From Paracoccaceae bacterium Fryx2 (GTDB lineage Bacteria > Pseudomonadota > Alphaproteobacteria > Rhodobacterales > Rhodobacteraceae): DNA of 64,000 nucleotides. Both the position numbers and the translations under genes were made by a program. The notes beneath the pieces were generated by a model. That model was not told the DNA's origin and did no database searches. It saw nothing but the letters and a program-made list of their open reading frames with translations. The stretch spans positions 434,001 to 498,000 of the forward strand of contig JAVSGI010000005.1 of assembly GCA_032334235.1 (NCBI GenBank), written 5' to 3'. Positions 49,107 to 58,461 of the stretch are shown in pieces (within the stretch, counting starts at the first letter, position 1; the number at the start of each line of letters is the position of its first letter).

Positions 49107-50483
49107 ATGACCGGCCTGGCTTTCCTGCTGCTTCTTACCGCCTCTCTGCTGGGCTTCATCCTGAACCGCCGGGCGGCACGGTCGATCCGCGCAACCGGCG
49201 CGCCGATGCACTCCCTGACCAATTACCACGGCGGCTTTTCAAGCCTGCTGGTGCTGGTTCCGGGCTTCGTGTTCCTTGTGCTCTGGATCCTGTTCCAGGG
49301 CACCGTCATCAACCAGATGGTGATGGGCAGCCTGCCCGCCGATGTGCTGAGCGGGCTTGACGACGGGGCGGTCAATCTGGTGCTGACCGAGATTTCCTCG
49401 CTGGCGGCTGGAAGGGTTTTCGGCACGCCCGCGCCGTGGAAGATCGAGGCCGCCGAGTACATGACCGCGCTGCGGGCCGCCGCAAGCTGGCTGATGATCG
49501 CGGGCCTTTCGGCCATCATCGCCGCCGCGCTGTTCTTTGCCTTCTCGCGGGTCAGGGCCGACTTCCGCGCCCGGCAGGGGGTGGAGCGTATCATCCTCGG
49601 GCTGATGATCTTCTGTTCCTCGGTCGCGATCTTCACCACGGTCGGCATCGTGCTGTCGCTGGTGTTCGAAAGCTACCGCTTCTTCAGCATGGTTCCGGTG
49701 ACCGAGTTCCTGTTCGGCACCAACTGGGAACCGCAGATCCCGATGCGCGCCGACCAGATCGCGGGGGCAGGGGCCTTCGGCTGGCTGCCGGTCATCCTGG
49801 GCACCATGGTGATCACCGTGATCTCGATGGCGATCGCGACGCCCATCGGGCTGTTTTCCGCGATCTACCTGAACGAATTCGCCTCACCGGGATTCCGGTC
49901 CTTTGCCAAGCCGCTGCTGGAGATTCTCGCGGGCATTCCGACCGTGGTTTACGGCTTCTTCGCGGTGCTGACCGTGGCCCCGGCCCTGCGCGCCGGCGCT
50001 GCCGACTGGGGCATCGCCATGTCGCCCAACACCGCGCTTGCGGCCGGGGGGGTGATGGCGATCATGCTGATCCCGTTCATCTCGTCCTTTGCCGATGACG
50101 CGCTTTCGGCGGTGCCGCGGTCCCTGCGCGACGGCAGTCTGGCACTGGGGGCCACCCGGGCCGAAACCGTGCTGAACGTGCTGTTCCCGGCCGCCATTCC
50201 GGGCATCGTGGGCGGCATCCTGCTGGCCGTCAGCCGCGCCGTGGGGGAAACCATGATCGTGGTGATGGCCGCGGGTCTGATCGCCACCATGACCATCAAC
50301 CCTCTGGACAGCGTGACCACCGTCACCGTGCAGATCGTCACGCTGCTGATCGGCGACACCTCTTTCGACAATCCCAAGACGCTGGCGGCCTTCGCCCTTG
50401 GCCTGATGCTGTTCATCGTGACGCTGGGCATCAACATCTTCGCGCTGCGGATCGTCCGCAAATACCGCGAAATCTACGATTGA
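49107..50483 (+). CDS. pstC: Phosphate ABC transporter permease PstC
   Basis: A 458-residue inner-membrane permease, longer than E. coli PstC because of an N-terminal extension (about 1-150) with two or three extra helices, typical of alphaproteobacteria. The BPD_transp_1 core covers about 225-455: SMAIATPIGLFSAIYLNEFA, EILAGIPTVVYGFFAVLTV, and the EAA loop ADDALSAVPRSLRDGSLALGATRAETVLNVLFPAAIPGI. The gap to pstA is 10 bp. Confidence 0.94.
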   Translation: MTGLAFLLLLTASLLGFILNRRAARSIRATGAPMHSLTNYHGGFSSLLVLVPGFVFLVLWILFQGTVINQMVMGSLPADVLSGLDDGAVNLVLTEISSLAAGRVFGTPAPWKIEAAEYMTALRAAASWLMIAGLSAIIAAALFFAFSRVRADFRARQGVERIILGLMIFCSSVAIFTTVGIVLSLVFESYRFFSMVPVTEFLFGTNWEPQIPMRADQIAGAGAFGWLPVILGTMVITVISMAIATPIGLFSAIYLNEFASPGFRSFAKPLLEILAGIPTVVYGFFAVLTVAPALRAGAADWGIAMSPNTALAAGGVMAIMLIPFISSFADDALSAVPRSLRDGSLALGATRAETVLNVLFPAAIPGIVGGILLAVSRAVGETMIVVMAAGLIATMTINPLDSVTTVTVQIVTLLIGDTSFDNPKTLAAFALGLMLFIVTLGINIFALRIVRKYREIYD

Positions 50484-50493
50484 GGACGCCAAG

Positions 50494-51783
50494 ATGACCG
50501 ACATCACCCCCGACGGCGCGGCCGACAAACCCTGGGCCTCGCCCCGCGCGGCGGCCAACGTCAAGAAGCGCCACCGCTCGGAACTGGTGCTGAAATCGCT
50601 GGGCCTTGGCGCGATGGGCATCGCCTTCCTGATGCTGTTCCTGCTGGTCTCGTCGCTGGTTTCGACCGGCTGGCGGGCCTTCACCCAGACCCATGTCACC
50701 ATCGACTTTCCGGTGACGGAGGATCGGGTGAAAGCCGACCAGATCGCGAGAGGCAACTATCGCGGGCTGATGCAGGATGCGATGACCGCCACCCTGCCGA
50801 CCTTTTCCGAAGCCAGGCCGAAGGATCTGGCCGACATCCTGTCGAACGCGGCACAGTTCTCGCTGCGCGACCGCGTGGTTGCCGACCCGACCCTGATCGG
50901 GCGGACCATAACGATGAAGGTGCCGGTGTCCGACCCCTACGACCAGTTGAACAAGGGCCTGATCGACCGCGAAACGCCCGAACAGAACCGCCGCCTGTCC
51001 AACGCCCAGATCGCCGCCTTCGACGCGCTGGTGGCAGACGGGCGGGTGTCGAAGCCGTTCAACTGGGCGCTGTTCACCAACGCCGACAGCCGCTTTCCCG
51101 AACTGGCGGGCCTGAAGGGCGCGCTGGTCGGTTCGTTCTATGCGCTGATGACCTGTTTCCTGCTGTCCTTCCCGATCGGGATCGGCGCGGCGATCTACCT
51201 CGAGGAATTCGCGCCCAAGAACAAGATCAGCGATTTCATCGAGATCAACATCAACAACCTTGCAGCGGTGCCCTCGGTGGTGTTCGGTCTGCTGGCGCTG
51301 GCGGTGTTTCTGGGCTGGTTCGGGATGCCGCGGTCAGCCCCCTTCGTGGGCGGGCTGACGCTGGCGCTGATGACGCTGCCGACCATCATCATCGCCACCC
51401 GGGCCGCGCTGAAGGCCGTGCCGCCCAGCATTCGCGAAGCGGCGCTGGGGGTGGGGGCCAGCAAGCAGCAGGTGGTGTTCCACCACGTCTTGCCGCTGGC
51501 GCTTCCCGGCATCCTGACCGGCACCATCATCGGCCTGGCACAGGCGCTGGGGGAAACCGCGCCGCTTCTGCTGATCGGGATGAACGCCTTCATCACCGCC
51601 GCCCCGGGCACGCCCTTCGACAGCGCCACCGCCTTGCCGACCCAGATCTTCATCTGGGCCGACAGCCCCGAGCGCGGCTTCGTCAGCCGCACGTCCGCCG
51701 CGATCCTGGTCCTGCTGGGTTTCCTGATCGCCATGAATGCCCTCGCCATTTTCCTGCGCTCGCGTTTCGAGCGGAAGTGGTAA
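50494..51783 (+). CDS. pstA: Phosphate ABC transporter permease PstA
   Basis: A 429-residue permease. It has a DUF3333-type N-terminal part (about 20-190: [19 protein letters not shown], one helix, then a periplasmic domain) before the BPD_transp_1 core: [40 protein letters not shown], and the EAA loop [34 protein letters not shown]. It pairs with PstC. GAGGA precedes the start; pstB begins 16 bp after the stop. Confidence 0.94.
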   Translation: MTDITPDGAADKPWASPRAAANVKKRHRSELVLKSLGLGAMGIAFLMLFLLVSSLVSTGWRAFTQTHVTIDFPVTEDRVKADQIARGNYRGLMQDAMTATLPTFSEARPKDLADILSNAAQFSLRDRVVADPTLIGRTITMKVPVSDPYDQLNKGLIDRETPEQNRRLSNAQIAAFDALVADGRVSKPFNWALFTNADSRFPELAGLKGALVGSFYALMTCFLLSFPIGIGAAIYLEEFAPKNKISDFIEININNLAAVPSVVFGLLALAVFLGWFGMPRSAPFVGGLTLALMTLPTIIIATRAALKAVPPSIREAALGVGASKQQVVFHHVLPLALPGILTGTIIGLAQALGETAPLLLIGMNAFITAAPGTPFDSATALPTQIFIWADSPERGFVSRTSAAILVLLGFLIAMNALAIFLRSRFERKW

Positions 51784-51799
51784 GACAGGAGCCTGCCCG

Positions 51800-52597
51800 A
51801 TGAACGACATGCGAATTCTGGAGAGAGACGTGGACGTGAGCCGCACCAAGATCATGGCACGCAACGTGCAAGTGCATTACGGCACCAACCATGCGCTGAA
51901 GGATGTGAACGTCGACGTGCTCGACAAGACGGTGACCGCCTTCATCGGCCCGTCGGGCTGCGGCAAGTCCACCTTCCTGCGCTGCCTGAACCGCATGAAC
52001 GACACCATCGATTCCTGCCGGGTCGACGGGTCGATCACCATGGACGGCAACGACATCTACGACCCGCGCATCGACCCGGTGCAACTGCGGGCACGGGTCG
52101 GCATGGTGTTCCAGAAGCCGAACCCCTTCCCCAAGTCGATCTATGAGAATGTCTCCTATGGCCCCAAGATCCACGGCCTGACCCGCAACAAGGCGGAAAT
52201 GGACGAGATCGTTGAAAAGTCGTTGCGCCGCGCCGCCCTGTGGGGCGAGGTCAAGGACCGGCTCGACAGCCCCGGCACCGGCCTGTCTGGCGGCCAGCAG
52301 CAGCGCCTGTGCATCGCGCGCGCCATCGCCACCTCGCCCGAGGTGCTGCTGATGGACGAACCCTGCTCGGCGCTCGACCCGATCGCCACCGCCCAGGTCG
52401 AGGAACTGATCGACGAGCTGCGCAGCCAGTTCTCGGTGGTGATCGTCACCCACTCGATGCAGCAGGCGGCACGGGTCAGCCAGAGGACCGCCTTCTTCCA
52501 CCTCGGCTATCTGGTGGAATACGGCGAGACGGGGCAGATATTCACCAATCCCAAGGACCCGCGCACCGAATCCTACATCACCGGCCGGATCGGCTGA
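51800..52597 (+). CDS. pstB: Phosphate ABC transporter ATPase PstB
   Basis: A 265-residue ATPase with Walker [10 protein letters not shown] (about 50-58), a Q-loop [19 protein letters not shown], the signature [16 protein letters not shown], Walker [14 protein letters not shown] and H-loop IVTHSMQQA. The P-N-P-F-P-K-S-I-Y-x-N block is diagnostic for PstB. ATG 51800 has AGGAG about 10 bases upstream; longer starts in the frame are unlikely. Confidence 0.96.
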   Translation: MNDMRILERDVDVSRTKIMARNVQVHYGTNHALKDVNVDVLDKTVTAFIGPSGCGKSTFLRCLNRMNDTIDSCRVDGSITMDGNDIYDPRIDPVQLRARVGMVFQKPNPFPKSIYENVSYGPKIHGLTRNKAEMDEIVEKSLRRAALWGEVKDRLDSPGTGLSGGQQQRLCIARAIATSPEVLLMDEPCSALDPIATAQVEELIDELRSQFSVVIVTHSMQQAARVSQRTAFFHLGYLVEYGETGQIFTNPKDPRTESYITGRIG

Positions 52598-52605
52598 GGG
52601 AGACC

Positions 52606-53328
52606 ATGATGCACAACGAACAGCACATCGCCTCGGTCTTCGACCGGGATCTGGAAGCGATCCAGGCCATGATCATGAAGATGGGCGGGCTGGTCGAGGC
52701 CGCCCTGCTCGACGCCGCCCAGGCACTGGAAACCCGCGACGAGGAACTGTCGGAACGGGTGCGCCGTGGCGATGCCGCGATCGACACGCTGGAAGACCAG
52801 GTCAACACCGAATGCGCGCGGGTTATCGCCCTGCGCGCCCCCACGGCGGGCGATCTGCGCACCGTGCTGACAGTGATGAAGATATCGGCCAGTCTGGAAC
52901 GCTGCGGTGACTATGCCAAGAATCTGGCGAAACGCTCGACGGTGCTGGCGCAGATGGCGCCGATCGGCGGCTCTGCCGGGTCTATCCGCCGGATGGCCAA
53001 GACCGTGACCCTGCAGCTGAAGGACGCGCTCGACGCCTATATCCAGCGCGACGCCGAACTGGCGGCCGACGTGCGGATGCGCGACAAGGACGTGGACCAG
53101 ATGTACAACGCGCTGTTCCGCGAATTCCTGACCCACATGATGGAAGACCCCCGCAACATCACCGCCTGCATGCACCTGCATTTCATCGCCAAGAACATCG
53201 AACGCATGGGCGACCATGCCACCGGAATCGCCGAACAGGTGATTTACCTCGTGACCGGATCGCTGCCGGAAGAAGCCCGGCCGAAAGCCGACCTGATGGC
53301 AATGGGCCGTTCCGGCCTCGGCGAATGA
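52606..53328 (+). CDS. phoU: Phosphate signalling protein PhoU
   Basis: A 240-residue helical protein with two PhoU three-helix bundles (about 20-110 and 120-215). Metal-binding E/D-x-x-x-D-type motifs are seen at ISASLERCGDYAKNLAKR and IAKNIERMGDHATGIAEQ. PhoU couples the Pst transporter to PhoR to signal phosphate sufficiency. Two adjacent ATGs (52606, 52609) follow GGGAG. Its TGA overlaps the first phoB ATG. Confidence 0.95.
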   Translation: MMHNEQHIASVFDRDLEAIQAMIMKMGGLVEAALLDAAQALETRDEELSERVRRGDAAIDTLEDQVNTECARVIALRAPTAGDLRTVLTVMKISASLERCGDYAKNLAKRSTVLAQMAPIGGSAGSIRRMAKTVTLQLKDALDAYIQRDAELAADVRMRDKDVDQMYNALFREFLTHMMEDPRNITACMHLHFIAKNIERMGDHATGIAEQVIYLVTGSLPEEARPKADLMAMGRSGLGE

Positions 53329-54035
53329 GCAGGGTGCAGGGCATGGCTGGCGCGGAACAACCCCTGGTGCTGCTGGTCGAGGACGAACCGGCCCAGCGCG
53401 AAGTGCTGTCCTACAACCTGGAAGCCGAAGGCTACCGGGTGGCGCGCGCCGAGAATGGCGAGGAGGCGCTGCTGCTGGTCGACGAGATGGCACCCGACCT
53501 GATCGTGCTGGACTGGATGCTGCCCAACGTCTCGGGCATCGAAGTCTGCCGCCGGCTGAAGACCCGGCCGGAAACGCGCGGCGTGCCGATCATCATGCTT
53601 TCCGCACGGTCAGAGGAGGTGGACCGGGTGCGCGGGCTGGAAACCGGCGCCGACGACTATGTGATCAAGCCCTATTCGGTGGTCGAACTGATGGCGCGGG
53701 TTCGGGCGCAACTGCGCCGCACCCGGCCCTCGGCGGTGGGGGTAGTGCTGGAGTTTGCCGACATCCGGCTGGACGCCGAAACCCACCGGGTGTTCCGCGC
53801 CGACAAGGTGCTGAAGCTGGGTCCGACCGAGTTTCGCCTGCTGACCACCTTCATGGAAAAGCCGGGCCGGGTCTGGAGCCGCGAACAACTGCTGGACCGG
53901 GTCTGGGGCCGCGACATCTATGTCGACACCCGCACGGTCGATGTGCACATCGGCCGGCTGCGCAAGGCGCTGTGCCAGTTCGGCGGCGACGACCCGCTGC
54001 GCACGGTGAGGGGCGCCGGCTACGCGCTGGGGTAG
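53325..54035 (+). CDS. phoB: Phosphate regulon response regulator PhoB
   Basis: A 236-residue OmpR/PhoB-type regulator. The receiver domain has LLVEDEPAQREVL acidic pair, phospho-acceptor Asp in LIVLDWMLPNVSG (about 63 from this start) and Lys in DDYVIKPYSVVELMARV. The winged-helix domain (about 135-235) has LGPTEFRLLTTFMEKPGRV and RTVDVHIGRLRKAL. The first ATG overlaps phoU (ATGA); ATG 53343 (MAGAEQPLVLLVEDE) fits homologous N-termini better and may be the true start. The gene ends the cluster, followed by a double hairpin. Confidence 0.95.
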   Translation: MSRVQGMAGAEQPLVLLVEDEPAQREVLSYNLEAEGYRVARAENGEEALLLVDEMAPDLIVLDWMLPNVSGIEVCRRLKTRPETRGVPIIMLSARSEEVDRVRGLETGADDYVIKPYSVVELMARVRAQLRRTRPSAVGVVLEFADIRLDAETHRVFRADKVLKLGPTEFRLLTTFMEKPGRVWSREQLLDRVWGRDIYVDTRTVDVHIGRLRKALCQFGGDDPLRTVRGAGYALG

Positions 54036-54038
54036 GGC

Positions 54039-54082
54039 GCAAAAGTTTTCAAAAACTTTTGCAAAATCCTTAGAAGGATTTT
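54039..54082. repeat. Paired-hairpin repeat, copy 3 (likely terminator of the pho cluster)
   Basis: GCAAAAGTTTT, spacer, AAAACTTTTGC (54039-54062), then AAAATCCTT-AG-AAGGATTTT (54063-54082). It begins 3 bp past the phoB stop and faces the convergent nucleoside hydrolase gene. Confidence 0.75.
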
Positions 54083-54112
54083 GGCGCGGGATGCGGGGTG
54101 CCCGCGCCCGCG

Positions 54113-55057
54113 TCACAGCCTCCCGATCCGTTCCGTCAGCAGGGCATAGAAGCCGACAGCATCGACATCGCCGATGAACAGCGCGTTGGCCGCGCGGTCG
54201 GTGACGCCCCACCAGTCGGCCACCGTCATGCCCAGCGTGAGCTCGCTTTGAGTCTCGATCTCGACGTTGATGTGGCGGCCGGTGAACAGGTCGGGGCGGA
54301 TCAGGTAGGCGATCACGCAGGGGTCATGCAGCGGTGCGCCGTCGCTGCCATATTTGCGCATGTCGAAGCGTTCGAAGAAATCGGTCCATTCCGCCACCAT
54401 GCGGCCGGGTTCGGTGCCCAGGGCGCGGAGTGCCTCGATCCGGGCGCGGTTGGTCAGGGCCTTGTGGGTGGCGTCGAGCGGCAGCACCACCAGCGGCACG
54501 CCTGACTTGAACACGATCTCGGCGGCTTCCGGATCGACGTAGATATTGAACTCGGCGGCGGGGGTGGTGTTGCCGACCTCGAAATACGCCCCCCCCATCA
54601 GCACGACCTGCTGCACCCGCCCGATGATGTCGGGCGCGCGGCGAAATGCCGTGGCGATGTTGGTCAGCGGCCCCAGCGGGCAGAGCGTCACGCTGTGTGC
54701 CGGTTCGCGCCGCAGGGTCTCGATGATGAAATCGACGCCATGCATGTCTTGCAGCGGCATCACCGGGTCGGCCAGTTGCGGCCCGTCGAGCCCGGTCTTG
54801 CCATGCACCTGCTCTGCCGTGACCAGCTTGCGCTGCATCGGGGCATCGCAGCCCGCGAACACCGGGGTTTCCGGGCGACCGGCCAGTTCGCAGATGATGC
54901 GGGCGTTGCGCTGGGTCAGCGGCAGCGGCACGTTGCCCGCCACGGCGGTGATGCCCAGCACCGTCAGATCCTCGGGGCTGGCCAGCGCCAGCAGGATGGC
55001 CACGGCGTCGTCCTGTCCGGGGTCGGTGTCGATGATGATCTTGCGGGCTTTTGTCAT
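54113..55057 (-). CDS. Nucleoside hydrolase (IunH family)
   Basis: A 314-residue ribonucleoside hydrolase that cleaves the N-glycosidic bond of nucleosides for salvage. The N-terminal KIIIDTDPGQDDAVAI (6-21) is the D-x-D-x-x-x-D-D calcium site. VLGITAVAGNVPL, CPLGPLTNIATAF, VVLMGGAYFEVGNTTPAAEFN and the distal HDPCVIAYL complete the family pattern. Pyrimidine versus purine preference cannot be read. ATG 55057 has AGGAG upstream. Confidence 0.93.
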   Translation of the reverse strand: MTKARKIIIDTDPGQDDAVAILLALASPEDLTVLGITAVAGNVPLPLTQRNARIICELAGRPETPVFAGCDAPMQRKLVTAEQVHGKTGLDGPQLADPVMPLQDMHGVDFIIETLRREPAHSVTLCPLGPLTNIATAFRRAPDIIGRVQQVVLMGGAYFEVGNTTPAAEFNIYVDPEAAEIVFKSGVPLVVLPLDATHKALTNRARIEALRALGTEPGRMVAEWTDFFERFDMRKYGSDGAPLHDPCVIAYLIRPDLFTGRHINVEIETQSELTLGMTVADWWGVTDRAANALFIGDVDAVGFYALLTERIGRL

Positions 55058-55173
55058 GGCGGTCTCCTGTCGCGGGCAGGAAAGCGCAAGGGGCGGGGTT
55101 TGTCCATCCGGCAAACCCCGCCCCCCGGTGCAAACGGTTTGGCAGGCGCTGTTTCCGGCGCCTTGCCAGCGGC

Positions 55174-56181
55174 TTAGCCGTCGAAGTTCACTTCCTCGAT
55201 CAGCTTCAGCGCGGCGGGCCGCTGGGCGGCCACGTCCGACAACCCGAGGCTGTCGGGCGTGAAGCTGCCCCAGCCGGCCACCAGCGCCGACAGCGGCACG
55301 CCGGGTTTCACCGGAAACTCGTGGTTGGTTTCGGCATAGATCGCTTGTGCTGCATCCGACGACAGCCATTCCATCAGCGTCAGCGCCGCCGGCTTGTTCG
55401 GCGCGGCCTTGGTCATCGCGACGCCCGAGATGTTCATGTGGGTGCCATCCCCCTCGAACACCGGAAACACGATGCGGACCGAGTCTGCCCAGGCCTTCTG
55501 TTCTTCGGACCCCATCATCTGCCCCATGTAGTAGGTGTTGCCGAGGCTGATATCGCATTCCCCGGCCCAGATCGCCTTGACCTGATCGCGGTCGCCGCCG
55601 TCGGGTTTCTTGGCGAGATTGGCCTTCAGCCCCTCCAGCCAGGTCTTCGTCGCCTCGGGCCCCTTGTGGGCCAGCATCGCGGCGGCCAGCGCCACGTTGT
55701 AGTCGTTGGTGCCCGACCGGGTGCAGAGCCGCCCCTTCCATTTGTCCGACGCCAGGTCTTCGTAGGTCGTCACCTCGCCATCCGCCACGCGGTCCCTGGC
55801 GGCATAGACGATGCGGGCGCGGCTGGTCAGGCCGAACCACTGGTCGGCCGGGTCGCGGAAGGCGGAGGGGATGTTGGCCTCCAGCACGTCGGACTGCACG
55901 GCTTGCGTCACCCCGGCATCGACCACCTGCATCAGGCGGGCGATGTCGACGGTCAGCACCAGATCGGCCGGGCTGCGGTCGCCCTCGGCCACCAGCCGTT
56001 CGACCATGCCCTTGTCAACAAAGGCCACGTTCACCGCGATGCCGGTTTCCGCCGTGAAGGCGTCGATCAGCGGTTGCAGCAGTTCGGGCTGCCGGTGGGA
56101 ATAGATGTTCACCTCGTCTGCCAGCACGGGCAGCGCGGTCGAGCAGAGCGCAAGGGCAAGAAGTGGCGTGCGAAGGGTCAT
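55174..56181 (-). CDS. Fe(3+) ABC transporter substrate-binding protein (FbpA/FutA type)
   Basis: A 335-residue periplasmic ferric-ion binding protein. The signal peptide MTLRTPLLALALCSTALPVLA ends before DEVNIYSHRQPELLQPLIDAF, the usual first strand with the Tyr/His ligand region. The double Tyr near the C-lobe is present: SLGNTYYMGQMM. ADLVLTVDIARL and FGLTSRARIVYAARD are also typical. No permease or ATPase genes are adjacent in this window, so it would serve a transporter elsewhere. A promoter is visible at 56215-56243. Confidence 0.9.
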   Translation of the reverse strand: MTLRTPLLALALCSTALPVLADEVNIYSHRQPELLQPLIDAFTAETGIAVNVAFVDKGMVERLVAEGDRSPADLVLTVDIARLMQVVDAGVTQAVQSDVLEANIPSAFRDPADQWFGLTSRARIVYAARDRVADGEVTTYEDLASDKWKGRLCTRSGTNDYNVALAAAMLAHKGPEATKTWLEGLKANLAKKPDGGDRDQVKAIWAGECDISLGNTYYMGQMMGSEEQKAWADSVRIVFPVFEGDGTHMNISGVAMTKAAPNKPAALTLMEWLSSDAAQAIYAETNHEFPVKPGVPLSALVAGWGSFTPDSLGLSDVAAQRPAALKLIEEVNFDG

Positions 56182-56214
56182 TACCGGAGACCTTTAGTCG
56201 GGAATATGGGCGAG

Positions 56215-56243
56215 GTTAAACATGAGTCGTTTCAACGGGTCAA
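56215..56243 (-). promoter_or_regulatory. Putative sigma-70 promoter for the Fe(3+)-binding protein
   Basis: On the minus strand, TTGACC (plus 56238-56243), a 17-bp spacer and TTTAAC (plus 56215-56220). The ATG is 33 bp downstream of the -10. AACGGGT/TTGAAACGACTCA nearby gives no convincing Fur/RirA box. Confidence 0.6.
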
Positions 56244-56272
56244 TAGTTGAGTGAAGTGGTAAGGTAAAAAAA

Positions 56273-56353
56273 GAGCCTCCGGCGGGGATGTTTTGGCCAA
56301 GGTGAAGCCGGAACCTCCCTTCATCTTGGCCAAAACATCCCCGCCGGAGGCTC
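56273..56353 (-). terminator. Giant hairpin from two inverted copies of the dispersed repeat
   Basis: Arms 56273-56307 and 56319-56353 are each 35 bp and complementary apart from one G-T pair, with an 11-base loop. Each arm is a copy of the dispersed element (GGCGGGGATGTTTTGGCCAA on one side, the reverse on the other). On the minus strand the stem is followed by TTTTTTTACC (plus 56264-56272), so it forms a strong terminator for mazG. Confidence 0.88.
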
Positions 56354-56379
56354 TGAATCGGCAACAGGCGCGGCGCGGG

Positions 56380-57222
56380 TCAGCGCATCCGTTCCTCGGC
56401 CTTGGCGCGGTTCCACAGCGCGTCCATTTCGGCCAGATCGCTGTCGGCCGGGGTCTTGCCGTCTTCGGCCAGCCAGTCCTCGATGCGGCCGAAGCGGCGG
56501 GTGAACTTGGCGTTGGCGGCGCGCAGCGCGGCCTCGGGATCGACCTTCAGGTGGCGGGCGAGGTTGGCCATGACGAACAGCAGGTCGCCGAACTCCTCTG
56601 CCACCTCGGCCTCGGTCATGCTGTCGCGGGCCTGCACCAGTTCGGCGGCCTCTTCCATCATCTTGTCGAGCACCTGATCGGTTGACGGCCAGTCGAACCC
56701 GACCCGTGCCGCGCGCTTTTGCAGTTTCACCGCGCGGGTCAGGGCGGGCAGGCCCAGCGCCACGCCGTCGAGCACCCGGCCCTCGGCGCGCCCGGCGCGT
56801 TCGGCGGCCTTCAGCCGTTCCCAGTCGGCGGTCTGCTGGTCGGGGGTCTTGTCGCGGCTTTCGGCGCCGAACACATGCGGATGGCGCGCCACCATCTTGT
56901 CGGCAATGCTGCGGGTGACGCTGTCGAAGCTGAACAGACCGGCCTCGGCGCCGATCTGCGCGTGATAGACGGTCTGCAGCAGCAGGTCGCCCAGCTCGCC
57001 CTCCAGATCGGCCCAGGCGCGGCGGTCGATGGCGTCGGCGACCTCGTGCGCTTCCTCGATGGTATAGGGCGCGATCGAGGCGAAATCCTGCGCGATGTCC
57101 CAGGGGCAGCCGGTCTCGGGGTCGCGCAGGCGGGACATGATTTCCAGCAAGCGCGGCACACCACCCTCGGGATCGGCGATCAGGGCCGCGCTGGCAGGCA
57201 GGGGCAGGGGGCGATGGGGCAT
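56380..57222 (-). CDS. mazG: Nucleoside triphosphate pyrophosphohydrolase MazG
   Basis: A 280-residue house-cleaning NTP pyrophosphatase with two MazG domains. The first contains LRDPETGCPWDIAQDFASIAPYTIEEAHEV and LEGELGDLLLQTVYHA (E-x-x-E...E-x-x-D metal site, about 55-78). The second has MMEEAAELVQARDSMTEAEVAEEFGDLLFVMANLARHL (about 190-228). Length is close to E. coli MazG (263). The ATG is at 57222. It is divergent from the M20 gene and followed by the giant hairpin. Confidence 0.95.
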   Translation of the reverse strand: MPHRPLPLPASAALIADPEGGVPRLLEIMSRLRDPETGCPWDIAQDFASIAPYTIEEAHEVADAIDRRAWADLEGELGDLLLQTVYHAQIGAEAGLFSFDSVTRSIADKMVARHPHVFGAESRDKTPDQQTADWERLKAAERAGRAEGRVLDGVALGLPALTRAVKLQKRAARVGFDWPSTDQVLDKMMEEAAELVQARDSMTEAEVAEEFGDLLFVMANLARHLKVDPEAALRAANAKFTRRFGRIEDWLAEDGKTPADSDLAEMDALWNRAKAEERMR

Positions 57223-57285
57223 TGCGGCGGCTCCGGATTTGCGGTTCTGTCATCTCCTAGCCATGTCCGAGCCAAGGAGTCCATC

Positions 57286-58461
57286 ATGCCCGTCGTCAAC
57301 CGGATCGCCGCCTATGCGGAAGAGATGAAGGGCTGGCGGAGGCATCTGCACCAGCATCCGGAACTGGAGTTCGACTGCCACGCCACGGCGGCCTTCATCA
57401 CCGAACGGCTGCGCGCCTTCGGGGTGGACGAGATTCACACCGGCATCGCGACCTCGGGGGTGGTGGCGATCATCCGGGGGCAGGGCGGGGCGGCGGATGG
57501 CGGGCCGACCATCGGCCTGCGCGCCGACATGGATGCGCTGCCGATTGTCGAGATCACCGGCAAGCCCTATGCCTCGCAGGTGCCGGGGCGGATGCACGCC
57601 TGCGGCCATGACGGCCATGTGACGATGCTGCTCGGTGCGGCGAAATACCTGTGCGAGACGCGGCATTTTTCCGGCCGGGTGGCGCTTCTGTTCCAGCCCG
57701 CCGAGGAGGACGGCGGCGGCGGCGAGGTGATGGTGCGCGAAGGCGTGATGGACCGTTTCGGGATCAGCCAGGTCTATGGCATCCACAACGCGCCCAACGT
57801 GCCGTTCGGCAAGTTCGTCACCACGCCGGGGCCGCTGATGGCGGCGGTCGATACCGCCTGGGTTACCCTGGCGGGCAAGGGCGGGCATGGCGCCACGCCG
57901 CACGAATGCATCGACCCGATTCCGGCGGCGGTGGGGATGATCGGCGCCTTGCAGACCATCGTCAGCCGCAACGTCTTTGCGCTGGACGAACTGGTGGTGT
58001 CGGTGACGCAGATCCATTCCGGCACCGCCTCGAACATCATCCCGGAAGAGGCGTGGTTCTGCGCCACGATCCGCAGCTTTTCGCCCGAGGTGCGCAAGCT
58101 GGCCGAAAAGCGGTTCCGCGAGATCGTGGCGGGCCATGCGGCGGCCTATGGGGTTCAGGCGCGGGTGGTTTATGAACTGGGCTATCCGCCGACCGTCAAC
58201 CATCCCGACCAGACCGAGTTTGCCGCCGGGGTGGCACGGGAAATCTCGGGCACGGGCGGCGTCGATGCGCAGGCGACACGCGAAATGGGGGCGGAGGATT
58301 TTTCCTACATGCTCGAGGCGCGGCCGGGGGCCTACCTGTTTCTCGGCACCGGGCCGGGGGCGGGGCTGCACCATGCCGCCTTCGATTTCAACGACGAGGC
58401 CGCCCCGATCGGCGCCAGCTTCTTTGCCCGTCTGGTGGAACGGGCGCAGCCGCCGGTCTAG
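57286..58461 (+). CDS. M20 family amidohydrolase (hippurate hydrolase/N-acyl amino acid amidohydrolase type)
   Basis: A 391-residue zinc aminoacylase-like enzyme. HLHQHPELEFDCHATAAFI (about 22-40) and LRADMDALPIVE are typical of the amidohydrolase subgroup; metal ligands are seen in GRMHACGHDGHVTMLLGAA (about 104-122) and LFQPAEEDGGGGEVMV (catalytic Glu). The dimerisation insert holds GKGGHGATPHECIDPI. REMGAEDFSYM and a C-terminal LHHAAFDFND supply the last ligand. It cleaves N-acyl amino acids; the natural substrate is unknown. ATG 57286 follows AAGGAG. It overlaps the convergent membrane protein by 4 bases. Confidence 0.9.
   Translation: MPVVNRIAAYAEEMKGWRRHLHQHPELEFDCHATAAFITERLRAFGVDEIHTGIATSGVVAIIRGQGGAADGGPTIGLRADMDALPIVEITGKPYASQVPGRMHACGHDGHVTMLLGAAKYLCETRHFSGRVALLFQPAEEDGGGGEVMVREGVMDRFGISQVYGIHNAPNVPFGKFVTTPGPLMAAVDTAWVTLAGKGGHGATPHECIDPIPAAVGMIGALQTIVSRNVFALDELVVSVTQIHSGTASNIIPEEAWFCATIRSFSPEVRKLAEKRFREIVAGHAAAYGVQARVVYELGYPPTVNHPDQTEFAAGVAREISGTGGVDAQATREMGAEDFSYMLEARPGAYLFLGTGPGAGLHHAAFDFNDEAAPIGASFFARLVERAQPPV

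Noticed and set aside
56182-56272. Fur/RirA/Irr box before the Fe(3+)-binding protein gene
   Set aside because: No TGA-N9-TCA or 19-bp Fur-like palindrome; only a TGA-N6-TCA arrangement, which is not a known site.
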